Origin: DATBVX01 sp963724625
GTDB taxonomy: Bacteria > Pseudomonadota > Gammaproteobacteria > Steroidobacterales > Steroidobacteraceae
NCBI GenBank assembly: GCA_963724625.1
Contig: CAVRVO010000029.1
Coordinates: forward strand, 124,001 to 188,000
Length of the DNA: 64,000 nt
Direction: 5' to 3'
The notes beneath the pieces are model-generated. The model had not been told where the DNA came from and did not search any database. It saw only the letters and a list, made by a program, of their open reading frames with translations. Below, in pieces: positions 54,203-63,056 of the stretch. The stretch's first letter is position 1; every line of letters starts with the position of its first letter. The translations under genes were made by a program, and so were the position numbers.

Positions 54203-54517
54203 TCATGAAATCGACACACGGGCGGCCGGCTGTGCCGCGGCGCTGCGCGCGCGCCCCGCGAATCCGAGTGATCGCGCCCGGCCGCGGCACTCCAGGTCCA
54301 CCCCGTCCACACGGATATGCTTCACCAGGCATCCGGCGACCGTCTCACCCTCGGTGATGAAGCGCTGCTCGCCGTGACTCGTCTCGATAATAGCGATGCG
54401 CCGCTCGCCGGTGATGACCGTGTCCGCAAGCCTGATCGCCGACAGCAGATCGGCAGCATACGCGGTAGCGGCGCCCAGCGTGATGAGAAGGATTACCGAG
54501 GGGCACATGGCTCGCAT
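54203..54517 (-). CDS. Small exported protein at the end of the AgmX operon
   Basis: From ATG 54517 the protein has 104 residues with a signal peptide (MCPSVILLITLGAATAYA). The mature part (DLLSAIRLADTVITGERRI, then HGEQRFITEGETVAGCLVKHI, then RVDGVDLECRGRARSLGF) resembles the small beta domain of GspC/PilP-like periplasmic proteins, where a peptide segment sets up an 'operand and scaffold' barrel; this is a weak similarity by eye. Its start lies 11 bp after the AgmX stop, so it belongs to the operon. Confidence 0.6.
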   Translation of the reverse strand: MRAMCPSVILLITLGAATAYAADLLSAIRLADTVITGERRIAIIETSHGEQRFITEGETVAGCLVKHIRVDGVDLECRGRARSLGFAGRARSAAAQPAARVSIS

Positions 54518-54528
54518 GTCTGCTGTGC

Positions 54529-55437
54529 CTACGCAGGGAAGAAATCGATTGGCTTGGTGGTGGTGACCGCCTCGACATCCCGGTCCTCGAAGCGGAACAG
54601 TTTCACGCGCGTGATGAGCTTTCGCTCCAGCTCCGGATCGTTGAGGTCGCTGGACACTACGCGGCAATTCGTCACTTCGCCCCAGGGGGCAATGGTCAGC
54701 TCCAGCACCACCTTGCCTTGCAGGGCCGGGTTATCGCGCAATGCGCGGTTGTAGAGCGCATAGATCGCGCCCTTGTTCTTATCGAACACCAGCTCGATCT
54801 CTTCACGACTGCGCGAGGCCTTCTGTCCACTGCCGCTGCGCACCGCTTTCGGCTCACCGTTAGCGATGCCGCTCGAGACTGTCGTGGTTGAGCGCCCCGC
54901 AAGTCCTCCGCCGCCACCGCCGAATCCCCGGCTCAACTGTGCTGTATTGATGCCACCGCTCCCCTGGCCCACTTTCGAGGTGATCATCGAGCGCTGCGCC
55001 ATGTCGCCGGCATGCACGACATCGGTGAGCGGGCGATTCGCGGTAGCGATGTCCACCATGCGATTGTCACGCAGGTCGGCGAGCTCGTCTTTGAACGGCA
55101 GGAGCCCGGCCACGGCTGCCTTCTTGCGCGCCTCCTGTTGCCGGTCGACCGGCTTCGGCTCCGGCTTCGGTTCCTTCTTGACCTCCGGTTTCGGCTCTTC
55201 CTTGGGAGGCGGTGGAGGCGGCGGCGGTTCGCGCTTCTCCAGCATGAGCTTCGCAAGCCGCGGCGGCACCTGTTCCTCGGTGGAGTCCTTGCGCTGCGGC
55301 GTTGGCAGCAGCGGAATCACGATCATGAGCAGCAGCACGAGGCTCATTACCCACAGCAGGATCTTCTTGAAGCGCTCCCGATCCTCGTCGTTGACGCTCC
55401 ACGGAAGTTCGAATTCGCGGTAGTAAGGTCTGAGCAC
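54529..55437 (-). CDS. AgmX/PglI-type TonB-like energy transducer
   Basis: The 302-residue protein has a cytoplasmic N-terminus, one membrane helix (ILLWVMSLVLLLMIVIPLLP, residues 26-45), a proline/lysine/glutamate-rich linker (about 70-98: REPPPPPPPPKEEPKPEVKK), a glycine-rich stretch near 170-185, and a C-terminal AgmX/TonB-like domain (EIELVFDKNKGAIYALYNR, ALQGKVVLELTIAPWGEVT, LKLITRVKLFRF-like end). It should span the periplasm and pass the ExbB/ExbD motor's force to a partner at the outer membrane. The gene follows the two exbD genes with an 18-bp gap. Confidence 0.9.
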   Translation of the reverse strand: MLRPYYREFELPWSVNDEDRERFKKILLWVMSLVLLLMIVIPLLPTPQRKDSTEEQVPPRLAKLMLEKREPPPPPPPPKEEPKPEVKKEPKPEPKPVDRQQEARKKAAVAGLLPFKDELADLRDNRMVDIATANRPLTDVVHAGDMAQRSMITSKVGQGSGGINTAQLSRGFGGGGGGLAGRSTTTVSSGIANGEPKAVRSGSGQKASRSREEIELVFDKNKGAIYALYNRALRDNPALQGKVVLELTIAPWGEVTNCRVVSSDLNDPELERKLITRVKLFRFEDRDVEAVTTTKPIDFFPA

Positions 55438-55455
55438 TGTGCTTACTCCGCGCCG

Positions 55456-55977
55456 TTACGGGACCTGCGCGATGGCAACCGGCTTGTCCTTCTGCAATAC
55501 AGCGAGCGAGATGCGACCGAAGTTCGCGTCGGTGCAGGTCGCCATCACTTTCTTGAGCACGTTGTAGGGCACCACCTTGTCACCCATGATCGTGAGCTCG
55601 CGGCCGGCGATATCGCGCTCGAGCACCCGCCGCGGCATCGCGACCGTGGGGCGTTCGAGCGCAGCTTTGAGCGGCGCGATGATCGTGCCCTGCATCTTTT
55701 CGATGTCGGCGATCTGCGCGATCGGTTGTCCCTGCACCAGCAGCTCATCGCGCGTGATCATGATCACCACCGTCTCGCGCGGCTTCTGTTCGGCGACCGA
55801 CTCCGGGATCTCGATGCCCTTGGTGTTCTGCAGCACCTCGACTTCGGTGGAGTACACGAGCAGGAACGACACCATCACGCTCAGGATGTCGATCATCGGG
55901 ATCAGATTGAGCGACACGCCGGCGCGATTGCGCTCCTGGTGGATGATCATTCGCTTGGCGCGACCTGAAAGTCTCAT
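55456..55977 (-). CDS. ExbD/TolR family protein (second copy)
   Basis: The 173-residue protein has one N-terminal membrane helix with the conserved proton-pathway Asp (LNLIPMIDILSVMVSFLLVY, residues 23-42) and a periplasmic domain that is longer than in typical ExbD, containing VVIMITRDELLVQGQPIAQI and VPYNVLKKVMATCTDANFG. With ExbB and the other ExbD it forms the proton-driven motor. Its ATG overlaps the stop of the preceding exbD gene by 4 bp. Confidence 0.93.
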   Translation of the reverse strand: MRLSGRAKRMIIHQERNRAGVSLNLIPMIDILSVMVSFLLVYSTEVEVLQNTKGIEIPESVAEQKPRETVVIMITRDELLVQGQPIAQIADIEKMQGTIIAPLKAALERPTVAMPRRVLERDIAGRELTIMGDKVVPYNVLKKVMATCTDANFGRISLAVLQKDKPVAIAQVP

Positions 55978-56483
55978 AGCGGCGCATCTCCGATCGAGAT
56001 TTCCGGGAAGAGCTCCGCCTGCACGGTGCGCTCGCCCTGTTTCTGGTCCACGACGCGGACCGTGTCCATTACCTGCACCAGCGTGTCATACGGGATGTCC
56101 TGTTCGAGGAGGATCGCTGCGTCCAGCTTGCTGGGAAATCGCTCCTTCACCCGCTGCAGGAATTGCGACAACGCGTTGAGGTCATAACCCTTGATGCCGT
56201 TCGGGAACTCCTGGAGGAGACCGGTGCCCCGATCGGCGACCTGGATCTTGGCCTTGCGCACCATGACTTCGAGCTGCAACGTCGGCGGCGGCGGCGTCGA
56301 CTCGTTCTGCGCAGTCGGCAGATTGAGCTCGAGGATCACCGTGCGGTAGAACACCGCCGTCATCAGCAGGAAGGTCACGAGCACCGTGAAGATGTCGATC
56401 ATCGGAACGAGGTTCAGGGCCTCGCCGTTGTCACGGCGCAGGCGGCGTATCAGCCGCGCGCGTGCCTGTCGCGTCGAATACAT
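55974..56483 (-). CDS. ExbD/TolR family protein (first copy)
   Basis: The 169-residue protein carries the same topology: basic N-terminus (RQARARLIRRLRR), membrane helix with Asp (LNLVPMIDIFTVLVTFLLM, residues 24-42), and a periplasmic domain (LQLEVMVRKAKIQVADRG, AILLEQDIPYDTLVQVMDTV). It is clearly different in sequence from the second copy, so the two probably form a mixed dimer inside the ExbB pentamer, as proposed for AglQ/AglS. It begins 28 bp after the ExbB stop. Confidence 0.93.
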   Translation of the reverse strand: MYSTRQARARLIRRLRRDNGEALNLVPMIDIFTVLVTFLLMTAVFYRTVILELNLPTAQNESTPPPPTLQLEVMVRKAKIQVADRGTGLLQEFPNGIKGYDLNALSQFLQRVKERFPSKLDAAILLEQDIPYDTLVQVMDTVRVVDQKQGERTVQAELFPEISIGDAPL

Positions 56484-56511
56484 GGCTGGATGCCTTTAGC
56501 GGGCTGGAAGC

Positions 56512-57165
56512 TCAGGTAGCCGGCGCGAGATCGCCGCGCCGCTCGGTGATGCTGTTCAGGAACTTCACCGAAGCCATTTCCAGGCTGTCGACGAGTTCCG
56601 TCGTCTTGGTCTGCAGCACCGCGTGGGTCAGCACCAGCGGCACGGCCACCATCAGGCCGAACGCGGTGCAGTTCATCGCCACCGAGATACTGGACGAGAG
56701 CAGGTTGGCTTTCTCCGCGGGATTCACCGTGGCGACGGCAGCGAAGGCGCTGATCAGACCGATGACGGTGCCGAGCAGGCCGAGCAGCGTTGCCATGTTG
56801 GCGAAAGTGCCGAGGTAGTGCGTGCGCTTCTCGAGCCGTGGCACGATCTCCATCAGGCTCTCTTCCATCGCCTTCTCGATGTCGTCGCGGCGCCGCGCCG
56901 ACTGAATGCGCGAGAGGCCATAGTTGAGGATCGTGCCGATCGCCGCGTCCGACTTGGACGTCATGGTAATCGCGCGCTTGAAATCGCCCTGCGCCAGCAG
57001 CGGCGTCAGGTCGTTCCAGAGGCTGCGATTGCGCAGGCTCACGATCGACAGGTAGATGTAGCGCTCGAGCGCTATCGCCAGTCCCAGGGCGGCGACGATC
57101 GCGATCGGGATCATGAAAGCGCCGCCTCCCTGAAAGAAGCGGACTATGTGGGCGTAAAGGTCCAT
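56512..57165 (-). CDS. ExbB/TolQ/MotA family proton-channel protein
   Basis: The 217-residue protein has the three-helix ExbB layout: helix 1 near residues 15-35 (GGAFMIPIAIVAALGLAIALE), a cytoplasmic loop, helix 2 with THYLGTFANMATLLGLLGTVIG, and helix 3 with ISVAMNCTAFGLMVAVPLVL, including the conserved Gly and Thr residues of the proton path. It forms the pentameric stator around the ExbD helices in the inner membrane. It belongs to the AgmX operon; its start lies 33 bp after the previous gene's stop. Confidence 0.95.
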   Translation of the reverse strand: MDLYAHIVRFFQGGGAFMIPIAIVAALGLAIALERYIYLSIVSLRNRSLWNDLTPLLAQGDFKRAITMTSKSDAAIGTILNYGLSRIQSARRRDDIEKAMEESLMEIVPRLEKRTHYLGTFANMATLLGLLGTVIGLISAFAAVATVNPAEKANLLSSSISVAMNCTAFGLMVAVPLVLTHAVLQTKTTELVDSLEMASVKFLNSITERRGDLAPAT

Positions 57166-57198
57166 GCGGGTCTCCTCTTCAAAAACGTGAGTGCAGGC

Positions 57199-57714
57199 TC
57201 AATGTGCCGGCGGCGCAGCGGGCGGCGTTGGTGCCGAGCTCGCTGCAGCCTCGCCGTTGAGCGTTGCAAAGTATTCGATCTGGCGCTTGAACACATCGCG
57301 GTCCACGGGCGCCAGCACTTCATCGATCAGACTGTTGGCAGGGCGACCGATGAGATCGCCGAGATCGGCCTTCTTCCACGGCACGATGTACAGCACCTTC
57401 GGCAATTCGCGGTTACCCGTGATCGATGAGCCTTCCAGCTCCAAGCGATCGACGGTCTTGAACTGCGAGCCGCGCGGCGCAGGTTTCCCGTCGACAGGCG
57501 CACCTCCAGGGGTGGGAGCGGAGCTTGCCGGAGAACTCTCCGGCGCTGATGCCGACGCCTTGTCCGTTGCGGGGCTCGCAACCGGCGTCGGTGCGCTGGT
57601 CTCGGCTTGCGGCATCACCGATTCACGCTCCTCAGCCGGCGGCACGGTCTGCGCCGAGACGGCGAATGCGGACAACAGCGAGCCCGCAACAATTGCGCTA
57701 CGTAGGCGAGTCAT
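57199..57714 (-). CDS. Exported Pro/Ala/Ser-rich protein of the AgmX operon
   Basis: The 171-residue protein has a signal peptide (MTRLRSAIVAGSLLSAFAVSAQ), a disordered Ala/Pro/Ser/Glu-rich stretch to about residue 90, and a conserved-looking C-terminal part (FKTVDRLELEGSSITGNRE, LPKVLYIVPWKKADLGDLIG, RDVFKRQIEYFATL). The second block strongly suggests a specific binding element. No family is recognised with certainty. Its ATG overlaps the stop of the TPR lipoprotein gene (ATGG..TGA arrangement, 4 bp). It may join the periplasmic part of the machine. Confidence 0.75.
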   Translation of the reverse strand: MTRLRSAIVAGSLLSAFAVSAQTVPPAEERESVMPQAETSAPTPVASPATDKASASAPESSPASSAPTPGGAPVDGKPAPRGSQFKTVDRLELEGSSITGNRELPKVLYIVPWKKADLGDLIGRPANSLIDEVLAPVDRDVFKRQIEYFATLNGEAAASSAPTPPAAPPAH

Positions 57715-58361
57715 GGTGAAGCCTCGGCAGTCTGCGGTTTTGGATTGGAGCCGACGCGTGCCTTGAGTTCCGCGATCCAAGTCGCAACACGCTTGTCGCT
57801 GTTCCCCGACAACTCCATGTAGCGCTCGAAGGCCTCGAGTGCTCGCTGCGGCTGCTGCAGGTAAAGATCGCAGAGCACGCCGAGGTTCAAGTGAGCAGGC
57901 GCGTAGTTCGGGTCGATCTTGATGGCCTCGCCATAGGCGCTTTCGGCGTCCTTGAAGCGGCCGAGCTGGCGATAGGTGATGCCGAGCTCGGTGTAGGTCA
58001 GTGCGCTGGGCATGCCCTTCTGCGTGGCCTGGCGCAAGGCCTGCTCCGCCTCGGGGTACTTGCCCGCGCGCTCATAGAGCAACCCCAGGTTGACGTATGG
58101 GCCCGGGTATTCCGGATACGCCAGGATGAGTTGCTTGAGCTCGAGCTCGGCGTCGGTCAACTTTCCGGCCTGGAGTAAGGCCACCGCCTGCGCGAACTGC
58201 TGGTTGGCGCGCTCCGGAATCACCGGCTCGGCTGGCGCAGCCGTGGCTTGCGCCGGCTCGGCCACGGGAGGCGGCGCCGGCGGCGCGCTGGCGCAGCCGG
58301 CGATGCAAAGCGCGAGCGCAAGGCTCAGCGCTTCAGCGCAATTCCTTGACGAACTCCGCAT
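57711..58361 (-). CDS. TPR lipoprotein (GltE/AglT-like)
   Basis: The 216-residue protein has a type II signal peptide ending in LALALCIAGC, with the lipid-bearing Cys near residue 23, then a Pro/Ala-rich linker and four or more TPR units (ANQQFAQAVALLQAGKLTDA, YVNLGLLYERAGKYPEAEQ, YTELGITYRQLGRFKDAES, HLNLGVLCDLYLQQPQRAL). It is likely anchored to the outer membrane facing the periplasm. The first codons overlap the end of the upstream 942-residue TPR gene by 29 bp. ATG 58379 would extend it by 6 residues. The composition fits the TPR lipoprotein of Agl/Glt-type operons. Confidence 0.88.
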   Translation of the reverse strand: MRSSSRNCAEALSLALALCIAGCASAPPAPPPVAEPAQATAAPAEPVIPERANQQFAQAVALLQAGKLTDAELELKQLILAYPEYPGPYVNLGLLYERAGKYPEAEQALRQATQKGMPSALTYTELGITYRQLGRFKDAESAYGEAIKIDPNYAPAHLNLGVLCDLYLQQPQRALEAFERYMELSGNSDKRVATWIAELKARVGSNPKPQTAEASP

Positions 58362-61161
58362 TGATTTCCGCCTTTGCATAGCGCGCGGGCTTCAGCTTGG
58401 CCAGCGCCTCGAAACTCTTGCGCACCGATTCGTCGTACACGCCTTCGCTGGCGCGCGCGACATTCGCCTCGTGGATCGAAATCGCCTTCTCCTCGAACGG
58501 AAACGCCTGTTCTTCGAGCAGAACGTTGTATTGCTCGAGCTCATCCTCTTTGAGGTTTTTCGGACGCTCCGACTCCATCAGGTCCTTGGCGAGCGTGCGA
58601 TACAGCTCTGCCATCTGGTAGGTCGCGGCCGTCGTCACTTCAGCGACGCCGTATTGAGCGGCTTTACCGTAGGCGTTGAGAGCCCGTTCCATCGCATCTT
58701 TCTTCAGCGCCAGATTCTTCTTCAGCGGCGCGCTCAACTTGACGAGCGCGAACGCGGCGCCTGCGGGCTCGGCAAACACCAGCGTCGCCTTCGCAGCGAG
58801 ATACTTGCTGCGCTCGGTGCGCGCGCCGCCCGCAGCGCGATCCGCATCGATGATGTTCTGCAGCCAGCGGTCGCGTTCCTTGATGTCATGCGTTGCGGCC
58901 GCCATGTCGACGAGCTTCTGCCGCGCTTCCATGGCCGGGTCGAGCGGCGCAGGGAAGCGTTCGACGAACTTCGTGTAGCAGCGAATCGCGCCGCCGCGAT
59001 CGCTGGCCTTCTGATACAGGTCCGCTGCACGTGTCAGCGCTTCGCGCCGCAGTTCGGCGGTCTCGCTCGGCGTGTCGGCAATGCGCTCGAATTCCGCGGC
59101 GGCGCGTGCCGATTGCCCGGTCTCCGTGTATGCGACGGCGAGGCTGCGCGTCGCCTCGGCATTGAGCGGATCCTGTGGATGATTGCGCCGGAATCCTTCC
59201 AGAACCTCAATCGCCCGTGGCCAGTCCTTCATTGTTACCAGGGCGGCAGCCGCGTCATATTCAGCATTGCGGCGAATGCTCGAATCCGGCGCGACCTGTG
59301 CCACGCGCAGGAAATCGTCAATGGCACCGACGGAATTTCCGGCTGCCTTCTTGGCCTCAGCCTGCTTGTAGACAGCGGCCGCGAGCTTCTCGGTGATCTC
59401 CTTCTGCTCCTTGTCTCCCGGCGGAATCACAGCACGCAACTGGAGATAGGCGGCTTCCGCTTCCGCGTAACGTCCCTGGTCGAAGCGTGAGTGAGCAATG
59501 ACCGTGAGCGCGGTGCGCTGCTTGGTCGCGTCGACCGGCGGCTGCAGTGCCAGCACGCGCTGCGCAGTATCGACAGCGCGGTCCAGATCCTTGATCTCGA
59601 ACAGCTCCCGAGCCGTACGCGTGAGGACGTTGGCAGCTTCCTTGTGTTGCGGATACGTGGTCGCGAACTTGAGCCCGCTATCGACACTCGCGGCGTGCCA
59701 GGCCTGCTTCTCTGCCGCCTGCGACGGATCGCTGAGCTGCTTCTCGTAGGCGTCGTAGCTCAGCAATGCAGCGTACGCAGCCTCCGCCGAACGGGCATTG
59801 AACGGATACGCATAGGCAGTGCGCTCATATTCCTTGGTCGCATCGCGATACTGATGGGCTTCGAACAGCACTTCCGCGAGCAGGAAATTGCTGTCCGCCG
59901 ACTCGGGTTCGTTCGGGAACCAGTCGAGGTAACTGCGATACCAGCGGGCCGCCAGCATGTACTCGGACTGCTTCTTCGTCTTCTGCGCTTCGGCATGGTG
60001 ATACTGGGCGAGCTCCTTCACGCTGCTCTTGAGCTCGGCCACGACCGCAGGGAACTGGGCGCGCTCGCGGCCGGCCCAGAATGGCGAACCGAAGCCATAG
60101 CGTTCGAGGAACTGTTCCTTGCCGGACAGGACCAGCGAAGCGAATCCGCCCTTGCGGTACGCCTCGATTGCGCGCACCTGCAGGAGCGGCGCGTTTGGAT
60201 CGATAGGATCGCGCTTGACGAAGGCCTCGTAGGTTTGCGCGGCGTCCTGGTAGCGCTCCTTGGTGATGTAGAGGTCGCCGAGCGAGGAATAGAGCAGGTA
60301 CGAGTAGCGGGGATTGCCGCGCTTGGCCACGAACTCATCCACCGACTGCGCGCCATCCTGATACGAAAACGTGATGCTCATGACGCGGAGCGTGTCCTCG
60401 AGAAGTTCGCGCTCGGGACGGGTCAAGGTCTGCATGTCCACGACCTTGGTGGGATCCTTCGGATCTATGAGCTTGCGGTCCAGCAGCAGGCCAAAGGAGC
60501 CGAGGCTCTCATCACTACGCGCCAGCTTGAACAGCGACCAACCGTGCTTGTAAAGGCTCTGCTCGAAGAAGGTGGACTGAGGGCCGCGCCGGATGACTTC
60601 CGCGTAGGCGCGTTCGGCCTCCTGATAGCGCTTGGCGCTGAACAGGATCTCACCGCGGCGGAACTGCGCCTCATCGATCAGGGCACTGGAGCCGAAGCGG
60701 CTCACCAACCGGTCGAGCGCGTCCAGGGCCTGCTCAGGCTGCCCGTTGCTCTCGTACGCGCGTGCGAGTTGATAGAGCACGCCATCACTCTGGCGATACT
60801 CCGGATACGATTCGAGCAGCGCGGTATAGAGCTTGATCGCTTCACCGGACTGCAGCGCGTCAGCGCTGCTCTGCTCGCGCTCGCCGCGCTCGATCTCGCT
60901 CGCTTCCAGGTTCAGGTCACCGAGCCGGCGCATCGCCTCGGCGCGCAGCGCGGGGTCGTTGGATTTCAGGTTGAGGAATTCGCGATAGTTCTCCATCGCG
61001 CGGGCCGATCCCGCATCGACAGGCTTGTCGGTGCGCACCTCCACCTGGCGACCGGAGAGGTCCCCGATCGTTGGTTGTGCGGGCTTGGGCTTGCCACACC
61101 AGGCGTTCGTTGCCGCCAACAGGGCGGACCAGCCGATGAGTGCGGCCACCAGACGCTTCAC
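58333..61161 (-). CDS. Large exported TPR-repeat protein of the AgmX operon
   Basis: The 942-residue protein starts with a signal peptide (MKRLVAALIGWSALLAATNAWC) and is made almost wholly of TPR-like helical repeats (for example MRRLGDLNLEASEIERGER, LYQLARAYESNGQPEQALDAL, FRRGEILFSAKRYQEAERAY, SLAVAYTETGQSARAAAEFE). It should form a long periplasmic solenoid for protein-protein contacts. Its ATG overlaps the preceding gene's stop (4 bp) and its end overlaps the lipoprotein gene. It resembles in size and build the large TPR component (GltD-like) of the Agl/Glt apparatus, but this is inferred from context. Confidence 0.88.
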   Translation of the reverse strand: MKRLVAALIGWSALLAATNAWCGKPKPAQPTIGDLSGRQVEVRTDKPVDAGSARAMENYREFLNLKSNDPALRAEAMRRLGDLNLEASEIERGEREQSSADALQSGEAIKLYTALLESYPEYRQSDGVLYQLARAYESNGQPEQALDALDRLVSRFGSSALIDEAQFRRGEILFSAKRYQEAERAYAEVIRRGPQSTFFEQSLYKHGWSLFKLARSDESLGSFGLLLDRKLIDPKDPTKVVDMQTLTRPERELLEDTLRVMSITFSYQDGAQSVDEFVAKRGNPRYSYLLYSSLGDLYITKERYQDAAQTYEAFVKRDPIDPNAPLLQVRAIEAYRKGGFASLVLSGKEQFLERYGFGSPFWAGRERAQFPAVVAELKSSVKELAQYHHAEAQKTKKQSEYMLAARWYRSYLDWFPNEPESADSNFLLAEVLFEAHQYRDATKEYERTAYAYPFNARSAEAAYAALLSYDAYEKQLSDPSQAAEKQAWHAASVDSGLKFATTYPQHKEAANVLTRTARELFEIKDLDRAVDTAQRVLALQPPVDATKQRTALTVIAHSRFDQGRYAEAEAAYLQLRAVIPPGDKEQKEITEKLAAAVYKQAEAKKAAGNSVGAIDDFLRVAQVAPDSSIRRNAEYDAAAALVTMKDWPRAIEVLEGFRRNHPQDPLNAEATRSLAVAYTETGQSARAAAEFERIADTPSETAELRREALTRAADLYQKASDRGGAIRCYTKFVERFPAPLDPAMEARQKLVDMAAATHDIKERDRWLQNIIDADRAAGGARTERSKYLAAKATLVFAEPAGAAFALVKLSAPLKKNLALKKDAMERALNAYGKAAQYGVAEVTTAATYQMAELYRTLAKDLMESERPKNLKEDELEQYNVLLEEQAFPFEEKAISIHEANVARASEGVYDESVRKSFEALAKLKPARYAKAEINAEFVKELR

Positions 61162-63053
61162 GGTGTAGCTCCCGTGTTCGCCGCGCGGTCGTAGATGCTC
61201 GCAAGCGCAAAGCGCGCCTGGACCTGGTAGCTCGCAAGACGCTCCTTCTGCGCCTCGAGTTCGTTGATCGCGATCCCTGCGAGGTAATCGCCCTGCGCAC
61301 GGCCCGCAGCGGCGAGTCGAGTGTTGAGAGCGTCGATGCGCGGCTTGAGCGCCGCGACGCGAGTGGCGAATCCTGCGGTGTCGTTCGGGAAGCTGTCGCG
61401 CGCCTGCTGAACGCGCAGCCAGCGCTTTTCCATCTCGCGCAAAGCCAGATCGAGGTCCTTGAGGCTCCGACGCGTAGTCCAGACGCGCGCCTTGTAGCTC
61501 TCATCGAGCTGCCAGGACAACACGCCCTTGAGCAAACGCACTTTTTCGCGCGTTTCATCGAGCGAACGGTCGTCGGGTTGCGCCGCGAGAGCATCTTCGA
61601 GGCTCTGGATCTTGGACCACATCTCCTGCTCGTGCGCCGTCCCGAGCGCGACCACATCGCCGGCGGTCGCCGCCGCACTGAGCCGTGATTCGAGTTCGAC
61701 GCGCTTGCTCTGCAGCTCTTTCGGATCGACGCCGGCGAGGCTGGCATCGATCTTGGGGAGACGCCGTTCGTAGGCGGCCTGGCGCGTATCGACCATGTCC
61801 GAGAACGCCACCAGGCTCCGCGACCATTCCGCAAGATTGCGCTGCATGAAGTTCAGGTCGCGGTAGTTCTTGAGTCCTTCCTGGAATTCGTTCCCGGCGA
61901 GCAGGTGGTACAGATAGCGCGACTCCGGCGCCTGCGGCAGATTCTCCAGCTGCCAGAACCAGCCCTGGTTGCCCGCACGATCGTGCGTCAGAAGCGTGTC
62001 GAGCAGCTTGCCGTTGCGAATCGCCGCGATCGACTCGTCGATGCGAGTCGACTCGTCCGCGTAAGACAGGATCGCCGTGTTGTAGTAGTCGGCAGCCTGT
62101 GCATTGGCATTGAGCTTCGCGAACGCAAAGGGCACGGCCAGATATGACTCCTGGACCGCGGCATCGAGGAGATTGCGCCGGTGCAGCTCCATCCACGGCA
62201 CCAGCGCCTCGCGATAGTTCTTGTCGGCCGACTCTGCCCATCCGACCGCAAGCAGTGCTTTGTTGGACTGCGCGCCTTGCAACCGCACGCGTTGCAGAAC
62301 CGGCTTCGCATTGGCGGCCTGATTGTTCTGCAGGTACGCGTAGCCGAGGGCCAGGTTTGCCTTGTCACGCAGCGCCAGCAGCTCTTCGTCGCTGGTCTGC
62401 ATCCGGCCGACGCCATCGAGCATCGTCGCGGCATCGTTCATCCGTCCCTTGCGTACCAGCGCGACGCCCAGGTTGAATTGAGCGTACGCGGTCCAGTCCG
62501 GCGGCCCGCGCCAGCCGTTGAGCTCGGCGATCGCGTCGTCGTAGCGCCCCTGCTGAATCAGCACCTGCGCGAGCAAGTTGCGCTTCTCGGCTTCCAGCCG
62601 CGGTGGGAGCTCACCTTTGACCTTGCGCAACGCGCCCTCGGCTTCCGACCAGTAGCTGCGCTGATACCAGACCTTGCCGAGGTAGAACCAGGCACGGTTG
62701 GCGACAGAAGGAGAAACGTTACGCGCCAGCAGCCGTTCGAAAATCTTGCCTGCCTCGAGATGCTCGCCATAGGAGAGGTAGAGTCCTCCGAGGAGCAGCT
62801 CGGCTTCATCGACGTGATGCGAAACCCGACCCTTGTCCTGAGCAGCACGCAGGCGGGTCAGGGCATTGAAGTAGTCGTCCTGGTAGAAATAGAAGAGTAC
62901 ATCGCCGTAGTACAGATCCTTGATCGTGGTTGGTGCCAGCGTGCCGCTCGGCGCCGCAGGTGCGGCAGCCGCGGCAGGCTCCTCGGCGGCGCCGACGCGA
63001 CCGGCCAGCACCCACACGGCGAGTGCCGCAATGCTTGCGCGCCGCCAGAGCAC
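61158..63053 (-). CDS. Exported TPR/coiled-coil protein of the AgmX operon
   Basis: The 631-residue protein has a signal peptide (SIAALAVWVLAGRVGA), an Ala/Pro-rich linker, TPR-like repeats in the N-terminal half (DVLFYFYQDDYFNALTRLRA, GLYLSYGEHLEAGKIFERLL, FNLGVALVRKGRMNDAATML) and long charged helices in the C-terminal half (ELESRLSAAATAGDVVALG, EKVRLLKGVLSWQLDESYK, INELEAQKERLASYQVQAR) that look like coiled coil. It is probably a periplasmic scaffold. It is coupled to the next gene by an ATGA-type overlap and starts 3 bp after the 214-residue gene. Confidence 0.85.
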   Translation of the reverse strand: MLWRRASIAALAVWVLAGRVGAAEEPAAAAAPAAPSGTLAPTTIKDLYYGDVLFYFYQDDYFNALTRLRAAQDKGRVSHHVDEAELLLGGLYLSYGEHLEAGKIFERLLARNVSPSVANRAWFYLGKVWYQRSYWSEAEGALRKVKGELPPRLEAEKRNLLAQVLIQQGRYDDAIAELNGWRGPPDWTAYAQFNLGVALVRKGRMNDAATMLDGVGRMQTSDEELLALRDKANLALGYAYLQNNQAANAKPVLQRVRLQGAQSNKALLAVGWAESADKNYREALVPWMELHRRNLLDAAVQESYLAVPFAFAKLNANAQAADYYNTAILSYADESTRIDESIAAIRNGKLLDTLLTHDRAGNQGWFWQLENLPQAPESRYLYHLLAGNEFQEGLKNYRDLNFMQRNLAEWSRSLVAFSDMVDTRQAAYERRLPKIDASLAGVDPKELQSKRVELESRLSAAATAGDVVALGTAHEQEMWSKIQSLEDALAAQPDDRSLDETREKVRLLKGVLSWQLDESYKARVWTTRRSLKDLDLALREMEKRWLRVQQARDSFPNDTAGFATRVAALKPRIDALNTRLAAAGRAQGDYLAGIAINELEAQKERLASYQVQARFALASIYDRAANTGATP

Positions 63054-63056
63054 GCC

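Noticed and set aside
59491..61194. 567-residue open frame opposite the large TPR gene
   Set aside because: Antisense shadow; the leucine/arginine-rich text follows from reading TPR codons backwards.
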